Source: Dongia sedimenti (GTDB lineage: Bacteria > Pseudomonadota > Alphaproteobacteria > Dongiales > Dongiaceae). From it: a stretch of 64,000 nucleotides of DNA. Shown one piece after another: positions 1-8,615 of this stretch (the first letter of the stretch is position 1; each line of letters opens with the position of its first letter). The notes under the pieces were generated by a model. That model had not been told where the DNA came from. It made no database searches and was given only the letters and a program-made list of their open reading frames with translations. Made by a program: the position numbers and the translations under genes. The stretch lies in NCBI GenBank assembly GCA_030715195.1, contig JAUYVI010000009.1, positions 158,011 through 222,010 of the forward strand, given 5' to 3'.

Positions 1-615
1 GGCAAGCTGATCGGCGAATGGGCGCTGAAAACCCTAGGCGACAAGGCCAAGGACGCCAAGATCGCGCTGCTCGACATCAATGTCAGCCAGCCGACCGTCG
101 AAGTGCTGCGCGACCAGGGCTTCCTCACCGGCTTCGGGATCGATACGGTCGATATCCACCGGAACGGCGATGAAAAGGATCCGCGGATCGTCGGCAACGA
201 CGTCACCGACGGCAACGAGGAAGGCGGCCGCCGGGCGATGGAGAACCTGCTCCAGAAGGATCCCGGCATCAACCTCGTCTACACCATCAACGAGCCGGCG
301 GCGGCCGGCGCGTATGAGGCGCTGAAGGCGGTCGGGCGCGAGAAGGACGTGCTGATCGTCTCGGTCGATGGCGGCTGCCCAGGCGTGAAGAACGTCGCCG
401 AGGGTGTCATCGGGGCCACCTCGCAGCAGTACCCGCTGCTGATGGCCTCGATGGGCATGGAGGCGATCAAGGCCTGGGCCGAGACCCAGAAGAAGCCGGA
501 GAAGACGCCGGGCCTCGACTTCTTCAACACCGGTGTCACGCTGATCACCGACCATCCGGTGGACGGCGTCCCCTCGATCGACACCAAGGAAGGCCTCGCC
601 AAGTGCTGGGGTTGA
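1..615 (+). CDS. frcB: Sugar ABC transporter periplasmic binding protein, FrcB-like (5' end missing)
   Basis: Periplasmic receptor that delivers a sugar, probably fructose or a related monosaccharide, to the permease and ATPase encoded next. The reading frame is open from base 1, so the signal peptide and N-terminal lobe lie outside the window; 204 residues remain. The visible part is the C-terminal part of a type I (ribose/fructose class) binding fold: an [14 protein letters not shown] strand-turn-helix, a [18 protein letters not shown] hinge segment and a [11 protein letters not shown] strand. The tail, ending in EGLAKCWG, is typical of FrcB proteins. The following frcC and frcA-like genes on the same strand support the call. 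The exact sugar is inferred from family resemblance only. Confidence 0.85.
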   Translation, partial: GKLIGEWALKTLGDKAKDAKIALLDINVSQPTVEVLRDQGFLTGFGIDTVDIHRNGDEKDPRIVGNDVTDGNEEGGRRAMENLLQKDPGINLVYTINEPAAAGAYEALKAVGREKDVLIVSVDGGCPGVKNVAEGVIGATSQQYPLLMASMGMEAIKAWAETQKKPEKTPGLDFFNTGVTLITDHPVDGVPSIDTKEGLAKCWG

Positions 616-660
616 CCGTCTAGCGGATCGGCAAGACACTGACTCTCAAGAAGGCGTGCG

Positions 661-688
661 CGGTCCCCGGGTTCATTTCCGGGGGCCG
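661..688 (+). other. Stem-loop between binding-protein and permease genes
   Basis: A ten-base-pair stem (positions 661-670 pairing with 679-688, one G-T pair) with an eight-base loop sits between the binding-protein stop codon and the permease ribosome binding site. There is no T-run after it, so it looks more like an mRNA 3'-end protector or partial attenuator than a full terminator. Such elements usually raise binding-protein expression over that of the membrane components. Confidence 0.5.
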
Positions 689-715
689 ACCCAGCCTCGC
701 ATTCCGGGAGGACTG

Positions 716-1798
716 ATGGCCGACGCGAAAGCGGGCGGGGTGCAACCCGCGGATTTCGAGAAGACCTTGGCCCAGGCCGATACCAAGGTCGCGTCGTTCG
801 ACGAGCGCGAGCGTTCGCCGATCGAGCGCATCCAGCACTTCCTGCATTCGAGCCCGTCGGCGGTGCCGCTGCTGGTGCTGATCGCCTCGGTCGCCATATT
901 CGGGGTGATCAACGGCTCGAAGTTCTTCTCGCCGTTTGCGCTGACGCTGATCCTCCAGCAGGTGGCGATCGTCGGCATCATCGGCTCGGCGCAGACGCTG
1001 ATCATTCTCACCGCCGGCATCGATCTCTCGGTCGGCGCCATCATGGTGCTCTGCTCCGTGGTGATGGGCCGGTTCAGCATCAACTACGGCCTGCCGCCGG
1101 CCGTCGGGTTGGCGGCGGGGCTGACCCTGGGTCTGGCCTGCGGCGCCTTCAACGGTTTCCTGGTCGCCCGCATCAAGCTGCCGCCCTTCATCGTGACGCT
1201 GGGCACCTGGTCGATCTACAGCGCGGCGAACTACATCTACGCCGCGAACGAGACGATCCGCAGCCAGGACATCGATGCCGTGGCGCCGGTCCTCCATTTC
1301 TTCGGCCAGAAGATCGAGCTCGGCCAGGCGAACTTCACCTTCGCGGTCATCCTGATGATCGCGCTTGCGGCGTTCCTCTGGTACGTGCTGAACCATACGG
1401 CGTGGGGCCGGCATGTCTATGCGATCGGCGACGATCCGGAGGCGGCGCGGCTCTCGGGCATCAATGTCGACCGCATGCTGATCACGGTCTATGCCGTTGC
1501 CGGGCTGATCTGCGCGGTCGCCGGTTGGGTGCTGATCGGGCGCATCGGCTCGGTCTCGCCGCAGGGCGGGCAGAACGCCAATATCGAATCCATCACCGCC
1601 GCGGTGATCGGCGGCACTTCGCTGTTCGGTGGACGCGGCTCGATTCTCGGGACCGTGTTCGGGGCGCTGATCGTCGGCGTGTTCGGGCTGGGCTTGCGGC
1701 TCTGGGGCACCGATCCGCAATGGACGTACCTGACGGTCGGCGCGCTGATCATCATCGCGGTCGCGACCGACCAGTGGATCCGTAAGGTGTCGGCATGA
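716..1798 (+). CDS. frcC: Sugar ABC transporter permease, FrcC-like
   Basis: Inner-membrane permease of the ribose/fructose-class importer; it forms the sugar channel with the FrcB-like and FrcA-like partners. The start at 716 is preferred over an upstream in-frame ATG at 656 because GGGAGG lies a few bases before it; this gives 360 residues. After a hydrophilic N-terminus (about 60 residues) come multiple hydrophobic segments typical of the BPD_transp_2 family. The conserved TAGIDLSVGAIM motif follows, then the late cytoplasmic loop YAIGDDPEAARLSGINVDR, which contacts the ATPase, and AAVIGGTSLFGGRGS. The stop overlaps the ATPase start in an ATGA, indicating translational coupling. Confidence 0.9.
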   Translation: MADAKAGGVQPADFEKTLAQADTKVASFDERERSPIERIQHFLHSSPSAVPLLVLIASVAIFGVINGSKFFSPFALTLILQQVAIVGIIGSAQTLIILTAGIDLSVGAIMVLCSVVMGRFSINYGLPPAVGLAAGLTLGLACGAFNGFLVARIKLPPFIVTLGTWSIYSAANYIYAANETIRSQDIDAVAPVLHFFGQKIELGQANFTFAVILMIALAAFLWYVLNHTAWGRHVYAIGDDPEAARLSGINVDRMLITVYAVAGLICAVAGWVLIGRIGSVSPQGGQNANIESITAAVIGGTSLFGGRGSILGTVFGALIVGVFGLGLRLWGTDPQWTYLTVGALIIIAVATDQWIRKVSA

Positions 1799-2586
1799 CG
1801 GATGCGACGGTGCAACCGATCCTCTACGCCCGCGGCCTGGTCAAGCATTTCGGGCGGGTGGTGGCGCTCGACGGCTGCGACTTCGATCTCTACCCGGGTG
1901 AGATCCTGGGTGTCATCGGCGACAACGGCGCCGGCAAGTCGACCCTGATCAAGGGGATCTGCGGCGCCATGACCCTCGATGCCGGCGAAGTCTGGTTCGA
2001 CGGGCACCGAGTTTCGTTCCGCTCGCCGATGGAAGCGCGGCAGGCCGGGATCGAGACCGTGCACCAGAACCTGGCGCTGTCGCCGGCGCTCTCGATCGCC
2101 GACAACATGTTTCTCGGTCGCGAGATCCGCAAACCGGGCTTCGTCGGCAAGTGGCTGCGTCTGCTGGACCATGCCGAGATGGAGAGGCGGGCCAGGGACA
2201 AGCTTTCGGAGATCGGCCTGCTCACCATCCAGAACATCGGCCAAGCCGTGGAGACGCTCTCCGGCGGCCAGCGCCAGGGCGTCGCGGTGGCGCGCGCCGC
2301 GGCGTTCGGCTCCAAGGTGGTGATCATGGACGAGCCGACCGCGGCACTCGGCGTCAAGGAATCCCGCCGGGTGCTGGAACTGATCCTGGATGTGAAGAAG
2401 CGGGGTATCGCCATCGTGCTGATCTCCCATAACATGCCGCATGTCTTCGAAGTCTCGGACCGGATCCACATCAATCGGCTCGGCAAGCGGCTCTGCGTGA
2501 TCGATCCCAAGGACCATTCGATGTCCGATGCCGTCGCCCTGATGACCGGCGCCAAGGCTCCACCGACCGTTTCCGAGGCGGCCTGA
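1795..2586 (+). CDS. frcA: Sugar ABC transporter ATP-binding protein, FrcA-like
   Basis: ATPase that powers the FrcBC-like importer on the cytoplasmic face. The 263-residue protein holds one nucleotide-binding domain: Walker A GDNGAGKST near residue 43, Q-loop VHQNLALSP, signature LSGGQRQGVAVARA, Walker [12 protein letters not shown] and switch histidine in LISHNMPH. It is half the length of the double-domain RbsA/XylG type, so two copies should pair as a homodimer, as described for FrcA. It overlaps the permease gene by four bases. A perfect operator-like palindrome begins four bases after its stop codon and probably belongs to the next gene. Confidence 0.9.
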   Translation: MTDATVQPILYARGLVKHFGRVVALDGCDFDLYPGEILGVIGDNGAGKSTLIKGICGAMTLDAGEVWFDGHRVSFRSPMEARQAGIETVHQNLALSPALSIADNMFLGREIRKPGFVGKWLRLLDHAEMERRARDKLSEIGLLTIQNIGQAVETLSGGQRQGVAVARAAAFGSKVVIMDEPTAALGVKESRRVLELILDVKKRGIAIVLISHNMPHVFEVSDRIHINRLGKRLCVIDPKDHSMSDAVALMTGAKAPPTVSEAA

Positions 2587-2589
2587 GAG

Positions 2590-2610
2590 ATACTTGACTG
2601 AGTCAAGTAT
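2590..2610. promoter_or_regulatory. Perfect 21-bp palindromic operator upstream of the MarR-GNAT gene
   Basis: Two ten-base arms (2590-2599 and 2601-2610) are exact reverse complements around a single central G, with core ACTTGACTGAGTCAAGT. The site lies about 95 bases before the MarR-GNAT start codon and four bases after the frcA stop. Size and symmetry fit a MarR-family dimer site, so autoregulation is the simplest reading. The protein-DNA link is inferred. The 14-base core ACTTGACTGAGTCA recurs exactly at 16038-16051. Confidence 0.65.
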
Positions 2611-2623
2611 ATCGTCCAGGATC

Positions 2624-2698
2624 CGTCATCGCCGGGCGTGACCCGGCGATCATTCAGATTGGGGCGGGAGGTCCCCGGGTCAAAGCCCGGCGATGACG
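2624..2698. repeat. Dispersed palindromic intergenic repeat (copy A)
   Basis: A nested inverted repeat. Its outer 14-base arms at 2624-2637 and 2685-2698 are perfect complements, and an inner GACCCGG/CCGGGTC pair adds a second stem. It has the GTCATC...GATGAC ends seen in the two longer copies at 28534-28621 and 33712-33800. These are typical non-coding palindromic repeats scattered between genes in alphaproteobacterial genomes. It separates the operator from the MarR-GNAT start. Confidence 0.65.
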
Positions 2699-2705
2699 AT
2701 TCTAG

Positions 2706-3686
2706 ATGGCCATTGCATCTCCACAGGACGAGCTTGAGCGGGATATCGCCGCTGTTCGGCGCTTCAACCGCTTCTATACCCAGAAGATTGGCGTGCTGGG
2801 CGAGGGATGGCTGCACTCTCCCTTCACCCTGACCGAGGCGCGCGTCCTCTACGAGGTTGCGCATCGCGTCGATGCGACCGCGACCGAGCTCGCCCGCGAT
2901 CTCGCGCTGGACGCGGGCTATCTGAGCCGCATCCTGGCGAGCTTCGAGAAGAAGAAGCTGCTGAAGCGCACGCCGTCCGAGACCGATCGCCGCCGCTACC
3001 ACCTGTCCCTGACCGACAAGGGCCACAAGACCTTCGCGCCGCTCGAGGAATCGACCCGTGCGGATGTGTCCGCCATGCTGGAACCGATGCCGCCGGCGGA
3101 GCGTCACCGCATGGTGCAGGCGATGGATGCGATCGAGGCGGCGATGGGCGCCGGCGCGTCGCATCCTCCCGGCTACATCCTGCGCGCGCCGAAGCCCGGC
3201 GATCTCACCTTGGTGATCTCGCGCCAGGCCCGGCTCTATGCCGAAGAATACGGCTGGAACGCGGAGTTCGAGTGGATGGCCGGCGAGATCGCGGTCAATT
3301 TTGCCAAGACCTTTGATCCGGGCAAGGAACGCTGCTGGATCGCGGAGCGGGACGGGGCGGTGATCGGCTCGGTCTTCCTCGTCAAGGACAGCGACACGGT
3401 CGCCAAGTTGCGTCTGCTCTATGTCGATGCCTCGGCGCGCGGCCTCGGCCTGGGCAAGCGGCTGGTGGAGGAATGTGTCGCCCAGGCGCGCGCCTTCGGT
3501 TACAAGAAGCTCATCCTCTGGACCAACGATATCCTGGCGGCCGCGCGCAGCATCTATATCCGGCGAGGCTTCCGGCTGGTCAAAGAGGAGCGCCATCATT
3601 CCTTCGGCAAGGACCTGATGGGGCAATATTGGGAACTCGACCTGGAGGCGAAGGAATGTCCAGCGGAACACCGCCGCTCGGCCTGA
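2706..3686 (+). CDS. MarR-family regulator fused to a GNAT acetyltransferase
   Basis: A 326-residue two-domain protein. Residues 1-150 form a MarR winged helix: FTLTEARVLYEVAH, then ATELARDLALDAGYLSRIL as the recognition helix-turn-helix, and the wing ETDRRRYHLSLTDKG. Residues 157-315 form a GNAT fold with the acetyl-CoA loop ARGLGLGKRL after the LLYVDASA strand, and a C-terminal Y-R-GF motif (IYIRRGFRLV). It could bind DNA and acetylate a small molecule or protein, perhaps coupling ligand modification to derepression. The palindrome at 2590-2610 is the likely autoregulatory site. The thioesterase gene overlaps its 3' end by 31 bases, so the two are probably cotranscribed. No strong ribosome site precedes the ATG. 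Confidence 0.85.
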   Translation: MAIASPQDELERDIAAVRRFNRFYTQKIGVLGEGWLHSPFTLTEARVLYEVAHRVDATATELARDLALDAGYLSRILASFEKKKLLKRTPSETDRRRYHLSLTDKGHKTFAPLEESTRADVSAMLEPMPPAERHRMVQAMDAIEAAMGAGASHPPGYILRAPKPGDLTLVISRQARLYAEEYGWNAEFEWMAGEIAVNFAKTFDPGKERCWIAERDGAVIGSVFLVKDSDTVAKLRLLYVDASARGLGLGKRLVEECVAQARAFGYKKLILWTNDILAAARSIYIRRGFRLVKEERHHSFGKDLMGQYWELDLEAKECPAEHRRSA

Positions 3687-4069
3687 AGCACAAGCAGAGC
3701 ATCACCGTCACCCCGGACCTCACCGTCCCTTCCGTCTCAAAGCGCTTCGCCGGTTTCCAGGATATGCCGCCGGTCTTCGCGACGGCCTTCATGGTTGGCT
3801 TCGTCGAGGACACCTGCGTGGCCGCGCTGAAGCCGCATCTGGCGCCGGGCCAGCGCAGCGTCGGCACCCATGTGAATGTCAGTCACAGCGCCGCCACGCC
3901 GATCGGCATGACCGCCAGCTGCGAAGTCGAGCTGGTCGAAGTCGATGGCCGAAAGCTGAAGTTCAAGGTGCACTGCACCGACGAGAAAGGGTCGATCGGC
4001 GAGGGCTTTCACGAGCGCGTCCTCATCGATCTCGAGCGTTTCCTGGCGCGACTCGATGGCAAGAAATAA
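3656..4069 (+). CDS. Hotdog-fold thioesterase, FlK-like
   Basis: A 137-residue hotdog thioesterase resembling fluoroacetyl-CoA thioesterase FlK. The start at 3656 is chosen because GGAGG/AAGGA precedes it; the frame extends further upstream only inside the acetyltransferase gene. Thr43, Glu51 and His77 fall one position from the FlK catalytic residues Thr42, Glu50 and His76, within the segments FATAF, FVEDTC and NVSHSAATPIG. It should hydrolyse an acyl-CoA or scavenge a toxic acyl thioester. Real fluoroacetyl-CoA specificity cannot be claimed. The 31-base overlap with the MarR-GNAT gene suggests that regulator, acetyl-CoA-using domain and acyl-CoA hydrolase work on related metabolites. Confidence 0.8.
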   Translation: MSSGTPPLGLKHKQSITVTPDLTVPSVSKRFAGFQDMPPVFATAFMVGFVEDTCVAALKPHLAPGQRSVGTHVNVSHSAATPIGMTASCEVELVEVDGRKLKFKVHCTDEKGSIGEGFHERVLIDLERFLARLDGKK

Positions 4070-4153
4070 CCCTTTTCAGGGTTGTCTGGCCCCCATCCAT
4101 ACAGGATAGAATGCGCCGCCGGATCGGTTCCGGCAGGCATTCAAGGTGCGAGC

Positions 4154-5161
4154 ATGGACGTCGCCGCGATCGAGAAAGCGCCGGAGATCTACAGGAAATC
4201 GATCGTGTGGGACGGCCATTCCTGCATGCCGATCATGGCGAACCAGGATCTCTCCGCGGTCGAGCGGCACCGCCGCGCCGGGGCGAGCTTCGTCTCGCTG
4301 AATGTCGGCATGGACTTCAACCCTCTGGCGCAATGCATCCGGGTGATCGCGGGCTTTCGCGACTGGATTGCGAAGAACAGTGATCGCTACCTGCTGGCCG
4401 GCACGGTCGAGGATGTGAAGCGCGCCAAGCGCGAAGGCAAGCTTGCCATTGCCTTCGATCTCGAAGGCTCGGCCATGCTGGAGGACGACCTCGCGATGCT
4501 GGGCCTGTTCCGGGACCTCGGCGTGCGCCAGATCCATCTCGCCTACAATCTCAACAACTCGATCGCTTCCGGCTGTCATGACCAGGATCGCGGCCTGACG
4601 GCGCTGGGGCGCGCGGTGGTGAGGGAGATCAACCGCGTCGGCATGCTGATGGATTGCTCGCATACCGGCCGCAAGACCAGCCTGGAGATCATGGAAATCT
4701 CCTCGAAGCCGGTGATCTTCTCGCATTCCAATCCACTGGCCTTGCGCGAGCATGTCCGCAACATCACCGACGAGCAGATCGACAGATGCGCCGAGACCGG
4801 CGGCGTGATCGGGATCTGCGGCATTGGTCCGTTCCTCGGCAACAACGACATCCGCACCGAGACCGTCATCCGGCATATCGACTACGTGGCACAGCGCGTC
4901 GGTGCGCAGCATATCGGCCTCGGCCTCGACTACGTCTTCCATCCGGAGATCGACGACCTGCCGGCGGATCAGGATGCCGACAAGTGGTGGCCGCGCGCAC
5001 TCGGCTATGGCAGCACCAACGGCGCCATGCAGATCGTACCGCCGGAGCAACTGCCGGCGATTGCCGAGGGACTGGTGAAACGCGGCTATGCGGAGGCCGA
5101 TATCGCCGGAATTCTTGGCGGCAATTTCATCCGCGCCGCGGAACGGACCTGGATCGCCTGA
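4154..5161 (+). CDS. Membrane dipeptidase-like metallohydrolase (peptidase M19 family)
   Basis: A 335-residue homologue of renal dipeptidase, a TIM-barrel di-zinc amidohydrolase acting on dipeptides or related amides. Recognisable metal-site segments are DGHS near residue 19, the bridging glutamate in FDLEGSAML, the two histidines in MDCSHTG and IFSHSNPLA, and the Asp in GLGLDYVF. The first motif reads H-S-C where family members usually have H-x-D, so one zinc ligand is replaced by Cys. No signal peptide is visible, so it is probably cytoplasmic. The start at 4154 follows AAGGTG; an upstream in-frame ATG at 4082 gives a poor N-terminus. The downstream SDR gene is 22 bases away. Confidence 0.85.
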   Translation: MDVAAIEKAPEIYRKSIVWDGHSCMPIMANQDLSAVERHRRAGASFVSLNVGMDFNPLAQCIRVIAGFRDWIAKNSDRYLLAGTVEDVKRAKREGKLAIAFDLEGSAMLEDDLAMLGLFRDLGVRQIHLAYNLNNSIASGCHDQDRGLTALGRAVVREINRVGMLMDCSHTGRKTSLEIMEISSKPVIFSHSNPLALREHVRNITDEQIDRCAETGGVIGICGIGPFLGNNDIRTETVIRHIDYVAQRVGAQHIGLGLDYVFHPEIDDLPADQDADKWWPRALGYGSTNGAMQIVPPEQLPAIAEGLVKRGYAEADIAGILGGNFIRAAERTWIA

Positions 5162-5183
5162 TCCTCAGCCAGACGGAAGCAAC

Positions 5184-5927
5184 ATGGACAAAGTCGTGCT
5201 TGTAACCGGTGCCGGCCGCGGCATCGGCGCCGCCATCGCCCGTGCCGCGGGCAAGGCGGGTTATCGCGTGGTCGTTAACTACGGCCGCTCGCGGGAAGCG
5301 GCGGAAGGCGTGGTTCGCGATATCGTTTCCGGCGGCGGCGAAGCGATCGCCGTCCAAGGCGATGTCGCTTCAGAGAGCGATGTCGTGCGGCTGTTCCAGA
5401 CGGTCGATGAGAGATACGGGCGGCTCGATGCCCTGGTGAACAATGCCGGGATCATCGGTGCGTTCGGGCGCGTCGATGCGGTCACCGCGCAGTCGATCCA
5501 GGAGCTGCTGGCGATCAACGTGACCGGCGCCTTCATCTGCGCGCGCGAAGCGGTGCGGCGGATGTCCACTGAGCGTGGCGGCAGGGGCGGCGTCATCGTC
5601 AATATCTCGTCCGCGGCGACCACCCTCGGCGCACCGAACGAGTTCGTGCCGTATGCCGCCTCGAAGGGCGCCATCAACACCATGACGATCGGGCTCGCCA
5701 AAGAGGTGGGGCGGGAAGGCATCCGCGTGATCGCCGTGGAGCCCGGTCTCATTGCGACGGAGATCCACGAATCCGCTCCGGCCGGAAGGCTCGAACGCCT
5801 CGGCCCCACCGTGCCGATCGGCCGCGTCGCGCCGCCGGAAGAGGTCGCGGGTCCGGTTCTTTTCCTGATGTCGGATGCGGCCTCCTACATCACGGGGACT
5901 GTGTTGCGCGTGGCAGGCGGCCGCTAG
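5184..5927 (+). CDS. SDR-family NAD(P)-dependent oxidoreductase
   Basis: A 247-residue classical short-chain dehydrogenase. It has the cofactor glycine motif TGAGRGIG at residues 9-16, the NNAG motif after LDALVNNAG, catalytic Ser in VNISSAAT, the YAASKG active-site Tyr-Lys pair, and the VEPGLIATE segment. The C-terminus SYITGTVLRVAGGR matches FabG-like members. The substrate is not predictable; sugars, polyols or hydroxyacyl compounds are all possible. The start at 5184 begins exactly at the Rossmann strand, whereas the longer upstream frame reads through the previous gene. It overlaps the convergent histidine kinase gene by four bases. Confidence 0.88.
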   Translation: MDKVVLVTGAGRGIGAAIARAAGKAGYRVVVNYGRSREAAEGVVRDIVSGGGEAIAVQGDVASESDVVRLFQTVDERYGRLDALVNNAGIIGAFGRVDAVTAQSIQELLAINVTGAFICAREAVRRMSTERGGRGGVIVNISSAATTLGAPNEFVPYAASKGAINTMTIGLAKEVGREGIRVIAVEPGLIATEIHESAPAGRLERLGPTVPIGRVAPPEEVAGPVLFLMSDAASYITGTVLRVAGGR

Positions 5928-7675
5928 GCCGCGTTCTCGGCGCCGGCGGGCTCGATCGGCTCGGCCGGCTTGGGCTCGAGATCGAACTCCAGCGTCATCA
6001 TCGTGCCCGGCGGGCCGGAGGCGGTCAGCTTGCCGCCGAGCTGGCGCGTGAAAGCGCCGATCAGGTTCTGTCCCATCGTCTTGGCCCCGGGAACCGCCTC
6101 CGGCTCCGCGGTGCCGACGCCGTCATCGGCGATCGTCAGCACCGCCTTGCCGTCCGGCTCGGCGCGTATCTGCACCAGGATATTGCCGGCGCGGTGATCC
6201 GGGAAGGCATGCTTGAAGGCATTGGTCAGGATCTCGGTGGTCAGCAACGCCAGCGGCACTGCGCGATCGCCGGACAGGGTGATCGGGGGGATATCGACCT
6301 TCAGCCGCACCCGCCGGGTCGGCACGCCGCTGCCGTCCTGGATCAGCCGGACCAGGTTGGACATGAAGGCGGCGAGGTCGATCTCGCGCAGATCCTGGCT
6401 CTCGTAGAGATGCCGGTGCACCAGCGCCAGTGTGTTGATACGCGTTTGCACATCGGCGAAGGCCTGCTTGATCGCCTCGCCGCGCGGGATGCGCGCATAA
6501 AGATTGAGCAGGCTGGTGACGGTCTGCAGGTTGTTCTTCACCCTGTGATGGATCTCGCGCAGCATCATCTGCTTCTGCGAAACGGATTCGCTGAGTTCCG
6601 CTTCGCGCGCCTTGATCTTCGCCGCCATGGTCATCAGCGTGTCGTTGAGCTCACGGATCTCGGTCGGCGCGCCGCTGAAATTGTACGTCTGGGGCACTTC
6701 GCCCAGGGTGATGGCACGCGCCTCCTCGGTCAGCCGCGCGATCCAGCGCGTCACCAGGAGCTGCGAGCCGATCAGCGCCGCGGCGAGGCCGCCGAGCACG
6801 ACCAGCGTGAGCGTCGCGATCTGGATTGCGAGATCGCGCTGCAGCGGCGCGATCAGCGTACGGGTCGGCTGTCCGAGCAGGATGTAGAGGCTGCCGCCGG
6901 CGATCGGGTGGACGGCGTAGTAGCGCTGCACGCCGTCCCGCCCGACGGCCTCGAAGGTCAGCGCGCCGCCGGTAATCACGCGCCCCAGATATGCGTCATC
7001 CGGCAATCCGCCGGACCCCCTGTCGGCATCGGAGATCACCAGCGGGCGGCCGGTCTTGTCGAGCAGATCGACGCTGGCCTCGGGCGGCAGTCCGGGCTCC
7101 TGGCCGCTGGCTGCGAGCCAGCGCAGCCGGATGCCGAGACCGAGCACGGCGATGACCTTGCCCTGGGCGTTGCTGACCGGCATGCCGAAGGCGAGGACCG
7201 GCTCGTTCAGAGTCTGCGCGAAGGTGTAGCCGCTCAGCACCGAGCGTCCCGCCGAAATCGCTTCCTTGAACCATTCCTGATTGGCCGCGTTGCTCTTGGC
7301 GCGGTTGCCGGTGGAGCGGCACAGCGCCTCGCCGCCCGGCGTCAGCACCGAGGCGACCGCATAGGCGGGGTAGGGGTCGATCGCCTTCTTCAGCGTCGCT
7401 TCGCATTCATCGAAATTGCCCGCGCCGGAGATCACGTTCCGGATCGCGGGGTCGTGCGCCAAGTCATCGACGATGCGCTGCGATTGCCAAAGGAGGTTGG
7501 TCTCGTTGTTGGAGGCGAGCGTCGCATAGCGCTCGGTCGAGCGGCGCGCCTGGTCCATCTGACCTTGAAAATGATCGACCGCGGCCACGATGCCGAAAGC
7601 CGTCGGCACCGCCAGGACGATGAAGAAGACCAGAAGGAGGCGCCGCCGCAAGGGTCCGAGGAACTGCCGAATCAT
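5924..7675 (-). CDS. Membrane sensor histidine kinase (HisKA_2/HWE type), likely general stress input
   Basis: A 583-residue membrane kinase. One hydrophobic segment at residues 11-33, an extracytoplasmic Cache-like sensor (about 40-280) and a second membrane segment at 283-305 are followed by a HAMP-like linker to about 358. The phosphoacceptor region REIHHRVKNNLQ has His near residue 377, and the ATPase region includes TNAFKHAF and IADDGVGT. This HisKA_2 class is the one that phosphorylates PhyR-type regulators in Alphaproteobacteria. The gene lies 49 bases downstream of phyR on the same strand, so it is probably cotranscribed and acts as its PhyK-like kinase. The sensed signal is unknown. 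Confidence 0.85.
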   Translation of the reverse strand: MIRQFLGPLRRRLLLVFFIVLAVPTAFGIVAAVDHFQGQMDQARRSTERYATLASNNETNLLWQSQRIVDDLAHDPAIRNVISGAGNFDECEATLKKAIDPYPAYAVASVLTPGGEALCRSTGNRAKSNAANQEWFKEAISAGRSVLSGYTFAQTLNEPVLAFGMPVSNAQGKVIAVLGLGIRLRWLAASGQEPGLPPEASVDLLDKTGRPLVISDADRGSGGLPDDAYLGRVITGGALTFEAVGRDGVQRYYAVHPIAGGSLYILLGQPTRTLIAPLQRDLAIQIATLTLVVLGGLAAALIGSQLLVTRWIARLTEEARAITLGEVPQTYNFSGAPTEIRELNDTLMTMAAKIKAREAELSESVSQKQMMLREIHHRVKNNLQTVTSLLNLYARIPRGEAIKQAFADVQTRINTLALVHRHLYESQDLREIDLAAFMSNLVRLIQDGSGVPTRRVRLKVDIPPITLSGDRAVPLALLTTEILTNAFKHAFPDHRAGNILVQIRAEPDGKAVLTIADDGVGTAEPEAVPGAKTMGQNLIGAFTRQLGGKLTASGPPGTMMTLEFDLEPKPAEPIEPAGAENAA

Positions 7676-7724
7676 GATATCCGCGCAACCTCAAATCTGC
7701 GGCGGCGAAATGCACGGGAGGCGA

Positions 7725-8543
7725 TCAAACCGCTTGCCGCGTCTCCTGCGGGCGCGTGCCGAAAAAGGACAGAGCCTGCGAAATCGTGACCTTGAGCGTA
7801 TCCGGCTCGAACGGCTTGGTCACCAGGTATGTCGGCTCCGGCCGCTCGCCGGTCAGCAGGCGTTCCGGATAGGCGGTCACGAAGATCACCGGAACGGTCA
7901 TGCTCTGCAGGATCGACTTGACCGCGGTCAGGCCCGAGCCGCCGGCGCCGAGGTCGATGTCGGCCAGCACTAGCCCGGGCTGCGCCTTGCGCGCGATCTG
8001 CACCGCTTCGCTCTGGCTGGCGGCCACGCCGACCACCGAATGACCCATGTCGTTGACCAGGCCGGCGATGTCCAGTGCGATCACCGGCTCGTCCTCGATG
8101 ATCAGGATCGTGGTCGCCATCTGCTGATTGACCATCGACCAGGCATCGGCGACCAGCGCCGAAGCGGTTGCCTCCGGCACCTTCAGAATCTCCGCCGCCT
8201 GATCGACGGAGAAGCCTTCGAGCGTGGTGAGCAGCAGGGCTTGGCGCTCGGCGGGCGGAAGCGCCTGCAGCCTCGATTCGACGGTGAGGTCAGTCAGTTC
8301 TCCAGGATCGAGCGCATCCGAGGCGGAATCGCGGACGCCGGTCCGGCTCAGCACCTCGTGGAACAGCGAGAACAATTGCACCCGAGCATCGGGGCCAGAT
8401 CGGACTCGGCCCGGCTCCTGCACCAGGGTCTCGAGGCAGATCCGCACATAGGTGTCCCCCACGGCCTGGTCGCCCACCAGGGCGCGCGCATAACGGCGGA
8501 GGTATGGAATGATGGTAAGGAGTTGCTCGGTGACGTCTGACAT
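7725..8543 (-). CDS. phyR: General stress response anti-anti-sigma regulator PhyR
   Basis: A 272-residue protein with the PhyR layout: an ECF-sigma-like N-terminal domain (residues 1-140, including the sigma4-like LPPAERQALLLTTLEGFSVDQAAEIL) joined to a receiver domain (143-262). The receiver starts TTILIIEDEP, with a likely phosphoacceptor at Asp195 in LVLADIDLG and the conserved Lys in YLVTKPF. When phosphorylated it should bind NepR and free EcfG. The start at 8543 has AAAAGGGA upstream; the longer open frame to 8870 is intergenic. It is divergent from nepR-ecfG, the usual arrangement, and shares a symmetric promoter region with them. Confidence 0.95.
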   Translation of the reverse strand: MSDVTEQLLTIIPYLRRYARALVGDQAVGDTYVRICLETLVQEPGRVRSGPDARVQLFSLFHEVLSRTGVRDSASDALDPGELTDLTVESRLQALPPAERQALLLTTLEGFSVDQAAEILKVPEATASALVADAWSMVNQQMATTILIIEDEPVIALDIAGLVNDMGHSVVGVAASQSEAVQIARKAQPGLVLADIDLGAGGSGLTAVKSILQSMTVPVIFVTAYPERLLTGERPEPTYLVTKPFEPDTLKVTISQALSFFGTRPQETRQAV

Positions 8544-8615
8544 GCTGATCCCTTTTGAGCCCCGCGATGGCTGTCTGCTCACGGTCGATTGTTGCGTATT
8601 TTTTCCCGTTGCGAA

